This document shows positions 11,870 through 22,279 of a stretch of 64,000 nucleotides of DNA, in pieces (the stretch's first letter is position 1; every line of letters starts with the position of its first letter). A program made the translations under genes and the position numbers. The stretch comes from Eurosta solidaginis (taxonomy: Eukaryota; Arthropoda; Insecta; Diptera; Tephritidae), in contig NC_090319.1 in the NCBI RefSeq assembly GCF_040869045.1, positions 264,446,897-264,510,896 on the forward strand, given 5' to 3'. The notes beneath the pieces were generated by a model. It searched no databases. It was not told the origin of the DNA and saw only the letters and a list, made by a program, of their open reading frames with translations.

Positions 11870-12945
11870 CCGAAAAAGCGAAAAAAACTAATAGAACTGC
11901 TATGAACCACTATTAAGGTTTTGCCGCCTCAACAAAGAAGAATGCTGCCTACAAAGCCATGGCATGCAAGGGAAGAGAGACGCTTAGTCAAAGTAGGAAG
12001 CTTGAGGTCGAACGGACTAAATGCGAAAAGCTGCAGATATTTTTTTATATGAAAAATTTACAAAAATTCTATCCGAAAATTAGGTAGGCGCCGAATTGGT
12101 TTGAGGCCGAGTTAAATGATAGAAGCGATTTCATATCCGAAGTATAGTGATTGAGTTATGCAAGAAACTTTTTTTGTTATTTTTAAGTGAGTAGCAAAAA
12201 GAATGACGAAACCGATACTTCAATCGCTGACAACGTAATTAAAGATATCAATTGTGAATGCCAATATGCCGGCAGAAAAATTTAAAGAGCCGACAAAGGT
12301 GAGATCCCGTCCGAGCTATTAAAAAACTGAGGCGGAATGTTAGTAGAGATAATGCATCAATGTTTTCTGCGCCCTTTACAATGAATCTGATCCAATAACT
12401 GCGATGCCAACCTGCTTAATGTCACCACAATTATTAATGAAAATCCGTCTGTATTGTGCGAAAGACTGAAGCCAATAATCGACAAATCTCTTGGTCTAAC
12501 TGGTACAGGTTGAGACCCGGTAAACCTATTATCTATTATTTTCGCTTTATCGCGGACGCTTATTCAGGACGAAACCCGCGATAAAATAACAAATATGCAT
12601 CGAATCTGAGTTTCTGTTAGAGCTTATACGACTTTGCTAAATGAACTTGAGTAATGTCATTAACCCCAAAAGGAGACTTCGAATAAGGCGACTCCATATC
12701 ATATGATTTCTTTAACCTAATGCTGAAAAAAATATTTCGAGATTCAGACCTAAGGCACAAGGATGCAATCTACCATAAGATCGTTAAATTGTTGGAAATG
12801 CCAATGATGTTGATACCATTTGTCTTAATAAACAAGGTGTTCCAAATGTTACCGCGAAGAAGTTGTGACTGGCGTAACTTCTAAGGGTAAGAATCACCTA
12901 GGCTCCAACTAATGATGACGATGATGACATGCATTTTATTCTTTT
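11870..12945 (+). pseudogene. Decayed LINE reverse transcriptase
   Basis: Fragments of a non-LTR retrotransposon RT are spread over three frames. A segment near 12298-12350 reads GEIPSELLKN, then MLVEIMHQCF. Near 12458-12520, ERLKPIIDKSLGL is followed by a form of the FRPGK motif. Near 12685-12780, YDFFNLMLKKIF is followed by RDSDLRHKDAIYHKIVKLL. Near 12793-12840, GNANDVDTICL is a form of the catalytic YADD box with an aspartate lost. Stops and frameshifts are frequent, so the copy is dead. The 3' end ATGATGACGATGATGAC resembles the short-tandem tails of such LINEs. The family is in the fly LINE group; I do not assign the clade. Confidence 0.7.
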
Positions 12946-13259
12946 TAAACTTAAAGAGTTTACAAATCTTGTGCAGAGCAGTCTACATTTTGACTTTCAA
13001 CTTGTTTTAGTATTTAATCGTTATCCTTATCAATTTGCACAATCTTGTGCTTTCTGCAACTCATTCGTATTTTCAATTCAACGTTTTCAAATATGTAAGT
13101 AACTCAAAGTTAACGTATGCATGTTACATGACTAACAATCTTATTCTGGCTGTTATAGGTAATTTTGCAACCGGGAAATTTTGTGCTATTCTGGCATACA
13201 CATTAAAAAGAGAGAAAATTACAAAAAAAATTTATGTAGAAATGAAAAATTTATAATTT
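12946..13259. other. Unassigned AT-rich interval
   Basis: Follows the LINE remnant. An open frame at 13035-13256 has no recognisable motif and AT-driven codon use. Confidence 0.35.
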
Positions 13260-13640
13260 GAATAATTTTTAATGTTCATTGAAGATTGGAGTCAAATAAT
13301 TAGTTATTGATTGACCTCAATTGATTGCCCTTTTAATTATTAATAAATAATTACTTTCACACAAGTTTAATTAATTAAATACTTTTTATTGCATGATTAA
13401 TATAATTATTTTAATTAATTGGGATTATTTTTTATTACAGAATTAATATAGTTATTTGATTATTGTCCTTAAGTTTTGGTTCAATTAATGTATAGTTAAT
13501 AAAATCATTTGATTATTTCTAATTATTATGAATAATTTCTTCAATTGTTTTTGATTATATTTTTAATGGTCAATAGTCATGATTATTTTTGACTATTTTT
13601 TTAACTTTATAATTAATGAACTCTAGGTCTTGCATCTAAG
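13260..13640. promoter_or_regulatory. Dense TAAT/ATTA cluster
   Basis: About 380 bases with many TAAT or ATTA cores, including TTAATTAATTAAAT, TTTTAATTAATTGG and repeated TTGATTATT units. TAATTA is the core bound by Antp-class homeodomains, so it could serve as a binding platform. It could equally be an eroded TTGATTATT repeat. The choice cannot be made from sequence alone. Confidence 0.25.
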
Positions 13641-13756
13641 AGGGAAAGAAATTAAAAATTAATAGTCTTAATGGAAATTTAACAGGTCTGGCCAGCATCT
13701 ACTTTGAAGGGAGCTACCTTCTCAGTATATACCACGAAATCTAGTATCATTTAGAT
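13641..13756. other. Short unassigned interval
   Basis: Contains GGTCTGGCCAGCATCTACTT-type moderate-GC sequence, possibly belonging to the same unit as the following minus-strand frame. Confidence 0.25.
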
Positions 13757-13957
13757 TTAGAGATAGAATCCAAAGTTGTGTAAAAGTTCTCTGACATTTT
13801 CATGAGCGGTAACAAAAATTTGTTCACAAGCGTGCTTTAACCCTGCAAGACCGCAGCTACAAGAAACAATGCAAGTACGATATCCCAGCGATGTAATAAA
13901 CGGAACTGGTATGAGAAACCGGTTGCATAGCTTAGACTTAATCCTTAAGAATTTCAT
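13757..13957 (-). CDS. Uncharacterised 66-codon ORF, possibly repeat-derived
   Basis: A minus-strand ATG frame begins MKFLRIKSKLCNRF and contains ITSLGYRTCIVSCSCGLAGL. Its GC is higher than the flanks and the codon mix is fairly protein-like, unlike most frames here. No splice flanks or promoter are evident. It may be a fragment of an unrecognised mobile element. Confidence 0.2.
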   Translation of the reverse strand: MKFLRIKSKLCNRFLIPVPFITSLGYRTCIVSCSCGLAGLKHACEQIFVTAHENVRELLHNFGFYL

Positions 13958-14339
13958 TTGCTTAATTCAATGAACTAAATGGTTAGTGGAAATTAAAATG
14001 ATAGGAAAAAGGAAATGATAAGTTAAAAAATAAGAAAATAAGATAGGAGATAGTTGTTTTCTCTACTTATGTAGATACTTGTTTTTCACTATTTCATTTC
14101 ATTGTATTTCTCAGCAACAACAATCAACGGAGTATGTTTGTGGTTGTGTTGCGAAACATTCCAGCAAACTAATTTTAAATGTCAGACTTATCTAGCAAAC
14201 ATGATTTCATGATAAATACCTTTGACCACATGCAAACAGATACCAAAAATGTAAATGTAAACACACAAACAAATATTTGTGTCAATGTGTGCGTGTTATC
14301 TCCAAAACTTGTTCGTGGTTTGAATGTTTCGCCAGCTGT
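13958..14339. other. Unassigned interval
   Basis: Purine-rich (GATAGGAAAAAGGAAATGAT) near 14000, then AT-rich. No feature is supported. Confidence 0.3.
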
Positions 14340-14589
14340 CTATTCTTCAGCGCCTCAGTACAAGTTGACGTGTGTTGGCTGGAGGAGGAGCTGAATAGCT
14401 GACCATTTGTAGTGGCTGCAAATGTACGGCTGGCTGTCTATGTTGCCTTCTAAGCAGTTGTGCTAAAACAGCACACAACAACACTGCATAAAAGAAAAAA
14501 AAAGTAAAAGAAACTAGCAACAGCGCCACCACCGCAACGCTGCAACACCTCGGAGACAGCTCAACGACAGCAGATTATCGCTTCATTGC
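14340..14589 (+). promoter_or_regulatory. Possible transcription start and 5' UTR island
   Basis: A GC-richer island with the Inr-like CCTCAGTACAAG at 14351-14362, followed by CAAC/CAGC-rich sequence (CAACAGCGCCACCACCGCAA near 14517). Both are typical of fly 5' UTRs. It leads into the frame starting at 14590. On the opposite strand a long T/C tract ending ATGCAG (around 14478-14500) would make a strong splice acceptor, so a minus-strand exon is an alternative. Confidence 0.2.
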
Positions 14590-14859
14590 ATGTCAAGTGA
14601 AACCAACAACAACAACAACTGCCAGAGACGCGTCTTCAGCAATCGAGCGGCGACAGTTTCGACAGTCTCGACAACAACGTCGACAGTGCTGCTGATATTA
14701 ATGATTGCTGTACTTGTTGTTGGCTGTTGCTTCTACTTATTATTTTTTTCTTGCCAACATTGCTTATTTGTCGTTTGTTGTTTATTTGCCATGTTGCAAC
14801 AACTTTTTACAAACAATATGTATGTCACTGCAATGTGGCGAAAATCTTTGTATCGTTAA
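14590..14859 (+). CDS. Possible small membrane protein, 89 codons
   Basis: ATG at 14590 opens MSSETNNNNNCQRRVFSNRA, then a Ser/Thr-rich stretch. A strong hydrophobic segment follows at residues 34-54 (VLLILMIAVLVVGCCFYLLF), with Cys-rich sequence after it. The polar N-terminus is built from AAC and ACA repeats, common in fly genes and also in low-complexity DNA. No homology is recognised. It could be a signal-anchor-containing first exon or chance. Confidence 0.2.
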   Translation: MSSETNNNNNCQRRVFSNRAATVSTVSTTTSTVLLILMIAVLVVGCCFYLLFFSCQHCLFVVCCLFAMLQQLFTNNMYVTAMWRKSLYR

Positions 14860-15597
14860 CAAAAATCACCAGTACTTAGCTTGCAACGTACAAAAACAAA
14901 AACAAAAATCGAAATAATAATGTCAGTGTCCACACGAAAAGCAAAATTGCAAATCTTAAATCTATAAAATCTCGAGCCATACTTTTTTACCGTCTCATCG
15001 CCGCCTCACCCAATGTTTCGCAGTGCAACGTGCCGCTCATTTGTTATCGCTAGCGCTAAATAAAAGTGTCTGCTTGGTGTTGTTGTGACGTTAATACCTG
15101 GTGTCGGACATATGTGGACGACAGGCGACGCGTTGGTCTGTTTTGCAAAAAAATCTGCATATCTCAGGCTAATCTCCACCGTTGGTCAATTTCGGCTCAA
15201 GACGTTTACTTGCATGTGTGTATGTGTGCATATGGTTAAATTTAACTTTTGCTTAAATATAAGTACCCATGCAAATGCACTTCTGCATATATTCTGTATT
15301 GCGAAATAGCATATTATTAACCTGCAACATTCATTCGTACAGAGTTCATCAGCAAGTAGATAATCGCGTGATGTCTTTTGGTCACTTCAAGCAAACACCT
15401 CGCGCACGATATGAGATATATAAGTTATTTTAATATGAATTATGCAAGAGCGAGAATTGCTGTTTCTATTATTGATTACTTTTAACGAAAGGTGAAGCCC
15501 AAATGTATGCTTCAAAATTTGTTTAAGTACTTCTTCGTTTATCCGGTTAACTTTTGTGAAAGCTATAGATTTCAATGAAACCATGGTTACAATCAGC
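14860..15597. other. Spacer, no confirmed gene
   Basis: A moderately GC-rich part at 14990-15190 includes CCGTCTCATCGCCGCCTCAC and GACAGGCGACGCGTTGG. No frame with splice support was found. The rest is AT-rich. Confidence 0.35.
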
Positions 15598-16498
15598 CCA
15601 ATTCTAAACGAAAATTCCGTGCGAGTTTTTTCCCTTCTCCCATTCCTCGTATTCTAAATAAAAATTCCTTGTGAGTTTTTTCGCTTCTCCCTTTCCTCCT
15701 ATTCTGAACAATGTTCGAAAAAGCGGAAACCGGTTATGGGAGAAAAGTAGGTATTATGAATGTGAGGGAGAGGGATATTTCTCTGCCATTTCATAGGAGT
15801 TTTTTCACTATTTAAATTAAAGGGAATGCATCAAAATAGTTAAAGTATATTGGTTCTTTTAAGAAAGAACACTTATTTGTACAAATTTGTGTTAAAATAT
15901 GTATTTACATTCTACCATAATATTCTCACTTTTAATACAAGAACACAACCACAATATTCTTTATTTTAAGTCGAAAAGTATATCATAAGCAACGGAAGAG
16001 CTCTTCGCATATTTGATGCAGCCATCCAGAAACTGCGCAAGGATTTTTTAAGAAGGCTTAAATAGATTTTGGCATATGGCAAAAGGCGAACTCAGCTCAA
16101 CTTGGCCGGCAGAAAATTGCTTTGCAGAATGAAAGCAGGCAACTCCGGTGGATTTGTGTTATCCCGCCTTCTTCTTCTTCTTATGCTTCTCTGTTGATGT
16201 TGCTGTGGCACCAATTCATTACTCATTTCAGTGAATACTACATGAAATGCAATAATGTGCATTTTTTATACCTTATTTCTTTATTTCAAACAAATTCGCA
16301 ACAAAAATTAAACTTTTAAATATTTTAAGCAAAATAAGAAATGCGCTACGAAATTTCAATTGACAAAATAGCTGACTTCGAAAATACGAAATTCCCATTC
16401 CCCAATTATTCTTCTCCCTAGGAGAAAAGAATTGGAGGAATTTTTCCGCGGGAATAAAAAAATTCGCGAGAACAAAATTCCGCGAGAATATTTAGAAG
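15598..16498. mobile_element. Candidate ~0.9-kb element with ATTC/CGCG inverted ends
   Basis: The left end reads ATTCTAAACGAAAATTCCGT and GCGAGTTTTTTCCCTTCTCC, with an internal echo. The right end contains GGAGGAATTTTTCCGCGGGA and ACAAAATTCCGCGAGAATAT, approximately the inverse. Inside, 15990-16140 holds two short coding-like frames (ALRIFDAAIQKLRKDFLRRL; IWQKANSAQLGRQKIALQNE) that may be remnants of an encoded protein. Boundaries are approximate. Confidence 0.35.
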
Positions 16499-17195
16499 TG
16501 GTCTGAATATGATTATAGAACTTGTACTTTTGCTGCTCTACCTAATAAGCGTTAGCTCAAATTTTTTAATAAACTTGAAATTTTGTATATAAATTTTCAC
16601 AGCAGTACAGTCCTGTCATGTACGACTATATTCAGAATTTTCAAAATCCCTTTTTATGCACTATTGCACAAAAATTAATAAATATTTGTTGTTTTATAGC
16701 GAATTTTCCATTTCAAACCTATTATTCTATTCATTTTGTATTTGAATATTTTCTTTTCTAAGTATTTTTTTTAATTACTTTGTCTCGTGCATTCCCACAA
16801 AGTTGAGGCATTATTGTGGCAAGTTCATTAGTTTTACTTTTAGAAAAATTCACTATAGACATCAGTAAATTGTTAGCTTATCAGCAGACAGATCTTATGT
16901 GGCAACACATACCAGAGCTGCCAAACAAAACTTGTGCCATTCTTTGTTTTTCCCTTTCTTTTCTAGATTTTCCTTTTTCTCACACACATTTTATTCGAAA
17001 GCAACTACATACATAAAGCCATAATAGAGAGGTTGTTTCTCATTTATTACTGAAACGTTATCTTTTGCAAACGGGCTCATATAGAATTTTTATTATAACA
17101 CAGAACATTTTTCGCGAGCTTGAATTAAATGAAAATATTTTGAATTGAATAGATATGATGACTGAATTGTAAGGTCGATGGGATTTCCCTCTTGT
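16499..17195. other. AT-rich spacer
   Basis: No repeat boundary, RNA gene or coding-like frame is recognised. Confidence 0.4.
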
Positions 17196-18781
17196 TCACA
17201 GAGTATATTAACTTTGTTCGCATAACGGTAATCCGTAGCAGCAAAAACTAATCGAGATAGATATAGACTTCTATATATCAAAATGATCTGGGTGAAAAAA
17301 GAAATTCATTTAGCCATGCCCGTCCATCCGTCCGTCTGTCCGTCCGTCTGCAAACACGATAACTTGAGTAAATTTTGAGGTATCATGATGAAATTTGTTG
17401 TGTAGGTTCCTGGGCGCTCATCTTAGATCACTATTTAAAATGAACGAAATTGGACGACAACCACGCCCCCTTTTTCGATATCGAAAATTTCGAAAATCGA
17501 AAGAGTGCGATAATTCATTACCAAAGGCGGATAAAGCGATGAAACTTGGTAGGTGCATTGAACTTATAACGCAAAATAGAAAATTAGAAAAATTTTGGAC
17601 AATGGGCGCGGCACCGTCCACTTTTAAAAGAAGGTAATTTAAAAGTTTTGCGAGCTGTAATTTGGCAGTCGTTGAAGATATCGTGATGAAATTTGGGAGG
17701 AGCGTTACTCCTATTACTATATATCTACTAAATAAAAATTAGAGAAATCGGATGACGAAAACGCCCACTTTAAAAAAAAATTTTTTTTAAGTCAAATTTT
17801 AACAAAAAATTTAATATCTTTACTGTATAAAAGTAAATTATGTCAACATTCGACTCCAGTACTGATATTGTGCAACAAAATACAAAAATAAAAGGAAAGT
17901 TCAAAATGGGCGTGGCTCCGTCCTTTTTCATTTAATTCGTCTAGAATACTTTAATGCCATAAGTCGAACAAACATTTACCAATCCTTGTGAAATTTGGTA
18001 GGTACATAGATTCTATGACGATAACTGTTTCCTGTGAAAATGAGCGAAATCTGTTGGAGCCACGCCTAGTTTTTATACACGGTCGACCGTCCGTCCTTCC
18101 GGTCGGCCTTTAACACGATAACTTGAGCAAAAGTCGATATATCTTTACTAAACTAAAGATCGCGAGTTCGAATCGAGCTCAAGGCCTAACAATAATTATT
18201 TTATCATTATTATTGTTATGATAAATTTTGTCTTAATTGAAAAAATTTTTAAATTAGAATAGAAAAAAGAAAAAATTTAGACAACTGCCAAAGCTCGTTG
18301 TATAGATCCATTTCGGGTACTGCTAAATTCCTTCATCGGCAACGTTTAGGCGCCGCTGCTATAACCATTCAGCCATCACAGCGGTTTTTTGTTTGTCTTC
18401 ATTACTCCTACTTCTATTCTGGTTCCTGCCAATTGATATTCACAACACTGCGGCATCTGTTGCAGAACGGCTGTGGAAGTTGGACTTGTTTGATGGCAAT
18501 GCTGCCATAGTGTCATATTTTATTGACACTTTTTTCCCCGTGCTCTGGGATGTATTAACAATTTTTGTTGTTATTATCGGCCTACTGATTTGTAAGATCG
18601 CGGGTTCGAATCGAGCTCATGGCCTAACAAAAATTGTTTACTAAACTTAGTTCACTTACACATACGAACACATTCCATGGTTACCCTACGTTAATTTTGC
18701 TAAACGGTGATTTTCCCTTATTTTGTCTCCAAAGCTCTGAGCTGAGTATGTAATGTTCGGTTACAGCTTTCCTTACTTGTT
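17196..18781 (-). mobile_element. GTTCGGGTGTAACCGAAC-type repeat, copy B, with insertion
   Basis: Reading on the minus strand, the start is CAAGTAAGGAAAGCTGTAAC and CGAACATTACATACTCAGCTC. It ends around TTAATATACTCTGTGAAC. Internal CCGTCCGTCTGTCCGTCCGTC, CACGATAACTTGAG and GGGCGTGGC motifs match copies A, C and D. The segment 18158-18632 is foreign to the family and interrupts it. Confidence 0.65.
18158..18632. repeat. tRNA-related insertion bounded by GGTTCGAATC direct repeats
   Basis: The segment is bracketed by two near-identical stretches: GATCGCGAGTTCGAATCGAG at 18158 and GATCGCGGGTTCGAATCGAG at 18596, each followed by CTCA(A/T)GGCCTAACAA. GGTTCGAATC matches a Pol III B-box. On the minus strand, around 18395-18345, TGGCTGAATGGTTATAGCGG matches the A-box of Leu/Ser-type tRNAs. 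It is likely a second SINE family, perhaps two copies or one dimer, inserted in copy B. Orientation is ambiguous. Confidence 0.5.
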
Positions 18782-18924
18782 TTTCTTTGCCAATCCGTAA
18801 TATATTTAACGAGCTTAAATTTTTCTGATTTTCTTTAAAAAATATGAAATGATATTTGTTTAAATGACTAAATGAAAGTTTAATTGTTTGAGTTAAGTTC
18901 ATTTTAAAACTAAATAAATTTTGT

Positions 18925-18942
18925 TGGCGCCCAACGTTGGAC
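18925..18942 (+). other. Primer-binding-site-like motif, unit 1
   Basis: TGGCGCCCAACGTTGGAC. The first 14 bases match the complement of the 3' end of fly tRNA-Lys including CCA. The end is diverged. Confidence 0.55.
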
Positions 18943-19357
18943 TCCTGTCAAAAATTCAATTTCTTACTAATATAAAATCTTTATAGTTAGGGATATTATA
19001 ATTGAGCTTTATGGCCTTTTCTAAGTTTTTTTCTGAACAGTTCATTAAATAAAATTGTAAAATTATTTTTCATAATTGGGCTTGCTTTACTTTTTACCAG
19101 CAGATAATTTTTTCATAAGATTTAATTCAATAAAAACATTAATTAATGGAATTGGCTAAAGACGCTTTAATCACTTGTACTAGTTTTATTATCTATTTTA
19201 TATTAGTGTAATGTTAAATGGTTATTTCTGTTTAAGAAGGGGTTTTATGTTTTTCGACCCTTAAGGAAAAAATATAAAATATCCGAACTTTTTAAATGGA
19301 AAATAAGAAGTTTTATTGCTTCAGCCATTATCATTTTGAAGTTTATTAAAATTTTTC

Positions 19358-19375
19358 TGGTGAAGAACGTGGGGC
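19358..19375 (+). other. Primer-binding-site-like motif, unit 2 (decayed)
   Basis: TGGTGAAGAACGTGGGGC matches 14 of 18 positions of the unit 3 site and sits at the same place in the aligned repeat. Confidence 0.45.
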
Positions 19376-19912
19376 ATATACCAAAAAATTTATTTTAAGG
19401 AATACAAGAACTTAAACTTTCGTTATAAAATGAAAAAAAAAAAACCATATAAACTACGATAGAAAAGTAATAATATAAATAATTGTACGCGTTGAAACAA
19501 AATAACCCATAACCTAATCCTATCGCAACTAATGTAGAAATTAAGTATGAACGCATCATTAAAATATCTAGCTGTTTGCCTCTTCTTAAAAGCAAAGCGA
19601 AATGGAACAAATATTCCCAGCTTACTGGGCAATCGTTCCGAATAACCAAGAACTAAGACTTGTGATCCTCTTATTATAAACCCAACAATAACTTTCGAAT
19701 GACGTAGATTTTTCTAAATAATTTGTGTTTCTTTACAGGTTTTGATCAAAGAAAATGAAATTCCAAAAATAATTCACTTTATGCAAATTTAATATTCGTA
19801 ATGTTTTTGGATTACTGAGGAAAAAATTTAAAAATATACAAACTTTTTGAATGTCAAATTAGAAGTTTTATTGCGTAAGTCAACATCATTTCGAAGTTTA
19901 TAAAAATTTGTT

Positions 19913-19930
19913 TGGCGCCCAACGTGGGGC
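19913..19930 (+). other. tRNA-Lys primer-binding site, unit 3 (intact)
   Basis: TGGCGCCCAACGTGGGGC is the full complement of the 3'-terminal bases of insect tRNA-Lys (…CCCCACGTTGGGCG plus CCA). It lies just after AAATTTGTT, as expected downstream of an LTR. This is the clearest evidence for an LTR retroelement here. Confidence 0.7.
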
Positions 19931-20290
19931 ATCTACCAAAAACTTGATACTTAAGGTATACAAAAACTTTTTCGTTATTAATAAAACTAATAAAACCGAT
20001 ATAAAGCACCATAGAAGCTTGAAGCTGTACCTTAATCCTGCCGCAAGCAATACAAAAATTAAATATGAATCGTCCTAATATCTAGCTGTTGCTTTTTCAA
20101 AAACGCAAAGCTGGATGGAACAAATATCCGCAGCTTAGTAGTAAATCGTTCAGATTAACTAAGAGCTAAGTCTTGTGATCCTCTTATTATAAACCCAATT
20201 ATCCCTTTTGATGGTCGAGGATTTTTCTAAGTATTTTGTTTTTCTTTACTGGTTTTGATCAAAGAATATGAATTTCCAAAAGTATTGAAA

Positions 20291-20626
20291 TACAATTTTT
20301 ATTGATCCAGACTCTAAAAGATTGCGGCTTATGCAGTTAGTTAACAAAGAACCTTTCACCAAAATGCAAAAGATATAAGAATTTTAATGCATACAAGCCT
20401 TACAAAAGCATATTCATGCCTCTGTGGCATACATATAATAAAACTAAGTTGCAAGTAATTATTCAAATTGCATGTTTCACACAATTTCACCGCATTCCGG
20501 CCAAATCTACGAAAAATCGCTAGCTAACCATCACAACAACAAAAAGTAGCACTCATCCTTTTCGCTGCAATACAATCTGCAACTTACACATAAACAGTAT
20601 AAATACTTATTTGCATTTATATAAAA
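20291..20626. other. Spacer between retroelement and small ORF
   Basis: AT-rich, with TACATATAATAAAACTAAG-type sequence and no supported feature. Confidence 0.3.
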
Positions 20627-20719
20627 ATGCAAAATAGCAATAACAAAAACAAACGACTGCTTGTCGACATGTTGCGATCGGCGGCTGTAGAAAAATGTAC
20701 AGATTTTATAGAATCTTGA
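20627..20719 (+). CDS. Possible 30-codon small ORF
   Basis: ATG in the context ATAAAAATGC opens MQNSNNKNKRLLVDMLRSAA, with five to ten further polar residues, to TGA 20717-20719. The CGACTGCTTGTCGACATGTTGCGATCGGCGGC part is GC-rich with balanced codons, unlike the AT-rich neighbours. No family is recognised. Confidence 0.2.
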   Translation: MQNSNNKNKRLLVDMLRSAAVEKCTDFIES

Positions 20720-20783
20720 GTTAGATTGCTGATAAGCATCGTCATGTTGCTAAATTGAAAAAAAAAAACAAATATATATATAT

Positions 20784-22210
20784 AACAAGTAAAGGTGTCT
20801 AAGTTCGGGTGAAACCAAACATAATATACCCAGCGTGAACTTCAATTGCACATTTCATTTCAGATAAATTACTTCTCTACATAACACGTGGCACCGCCCG
20901 TTTAAAAGAAAAATGTCTCCCCATTTCATTTTACAGTAAAACTTGATAAGTGAAATATCATTGATTCAAAACTATTTTTTGCAAAGATATAGCTTATTTT
21001 ATTCGTCCATGACCCTTTTAAAAACCTTTTATATAAAAGTGGGCGTGGTCCTTAACCGATTGCGTTAATTTTTCTTCAAAGCGTTCCTTATAGTAAAGGC
21101 AGGCATGCTTAACGAACGAACCGATATCATTTCGTTACGATAATTACCGTTAATAAACGAAACAAAGTCATTTCATTTCGTTTATTAACGTTAAGAACGT
21201 CAAATTAACGAAATGATTTTGTTTCGTTTTCTGCCATATCAAAACGAAATCAAATCGTTTATGTTGATTATTAATTTCAAACTATGCTGGCAAAGCTGAT
21301 TGATGTCGGAGTCATTAAAGGTGAAAGCATTATCCAAGCTGATTGCAACTTTTCTCATGAATTTTGACAGTACGAACATTTCTCAGAGTATTTTTGACAT
21401 TACCACCAACGAATTACACAAACAAATTACATGGAGTTTGTGTGTGTATGTTCCCTCGCTGTTACCACCTTACGGCTTCACCATGGCTATAGCATTGCCA
21501 GCACAATTCAAACATAAAATATCACGTTTTTGTTAACGTTTTTAACGTTAACGAAAGCTTTTCGTTTCGGTTAAAAACAAGATACAATTTATCTTGATAA
21601 TTTCTTTATCGATAATATTTCGAAGTGTTTCAACGGAAACGGTGGAAATTTTTTGATAAGCGATTAGCTTAACGTTAAGGTGCATCCCTGAGTAAAGCAA
21701 CCTCTATGTCGAATTTTGTTATGATGGGTTTAACGATTTTTGATTTTTAAAATTTATTATATCACAAGTGTGCGGTGGAACGCCCATTTAAAATTTTTTT
21801 TTGAAATTTCTATCAAGATTCTCAATGTTAGTCCACGTGTCAAATTTCAACGTTCTAGGTGTATTATTTACTAAATAATCAGGTTTTTTGTGTTTTACAA
21901 AATGTTGTATATATAAAAAGTGGGCGTGGTTATGATCCGATTTCGCTCATTTTTAATACCAATCTATTCTGGGTCCAGATAAGCTCGTGTACCAAATTTG
22001 GTGAAGATATCTTAATATTTACTCAAGTTATCGTGTTAACTGACAGACGGATGGACGGACGGACATGGCTCAATCAAATTTTTTTTCGACACTGATGATT
22101 TTGATATATGGAAGTCTACATCTATCTCGATTCCCTTATATCTGTACAACAAACCGCTATCCAATCAAAGTTAATATAATCTGTGTACAAAGCACGCTGA
22201 GTATAAAAAA
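20784..22210 (+). mobile_element. GTTCGGGTGTAACCGAAC-type repeat, copy C, split by a hAT MITE
   Basis: Begins CAAGTAAAGGTGTCTAAGTT, with CGGGTGAAACCAAACATAAT and ATACCCAGCGTGAACTT. Ends AAAGCACGCTGAGTATAAAA. Internal GTGGGCGTGGTCCTTAACCG and TAACTGACAGACGGATGGAC segments align with copy D (40827-41763). The 591-bp segment 21100-21690 is absent from D at the equivalent place. Confidence 0.75.
21100..21690. mobile_element. hAT-type MITE nested in copy C
   Basis: The termini CAGGCATGCTTAACG and, at the right end read inward, CAGGGATGCACCTTAACG form an imperfect inverted repeat. The flanks are AGTAAAGG (21092-21099) and AGTAAAGC (21691-21698), an 8-bp duplication with one change. The paralogous copy D retains the empty site TATAGTAAAGGCAACC near 41321. 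The interior is rich in AACGTTAACG and AACGAAAT palindromes. The frame at 21300-21536 is inside and has no transposase motifs. Confidence 0.8.
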
Positions 22211-22279
22211 GTTTAGAATAAAAATTAAATTGTATTGCAAAAATTAGAGCAACATTCAATGCATGTGTATTTGTCTGTA

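Larger units (their letters stand above)
18840..20290 (+). mobile_element. Serial LTR-retroelement leader units with tRNA-Lys primer sites
   Basis: Three consecutive units each carry a primer-binding-site-like motif (listed separately). Units 2 (19237-19735) and 3 (19800-20270) align along most of their length. Shared blocks include AGAAGTTTTATTGC before the site, GTGGGGCAT(A/C)TACCAAAAA at the site, CTTGTGATCCTCTTATTATA later, and GGTTTTGATCAAAGAA at the end. Each holds an LTR end plus 5' leader. There is no gag or pol frame. It is a degraded retrotransposon or a tandemised non-autonomous derivative. Confidence 0.6.

Noticed and set aside
21300..21536. 78-codon frame as a gene
   Set aside because: Lies wholly within the hAT MITE and has no transposase or host motif.
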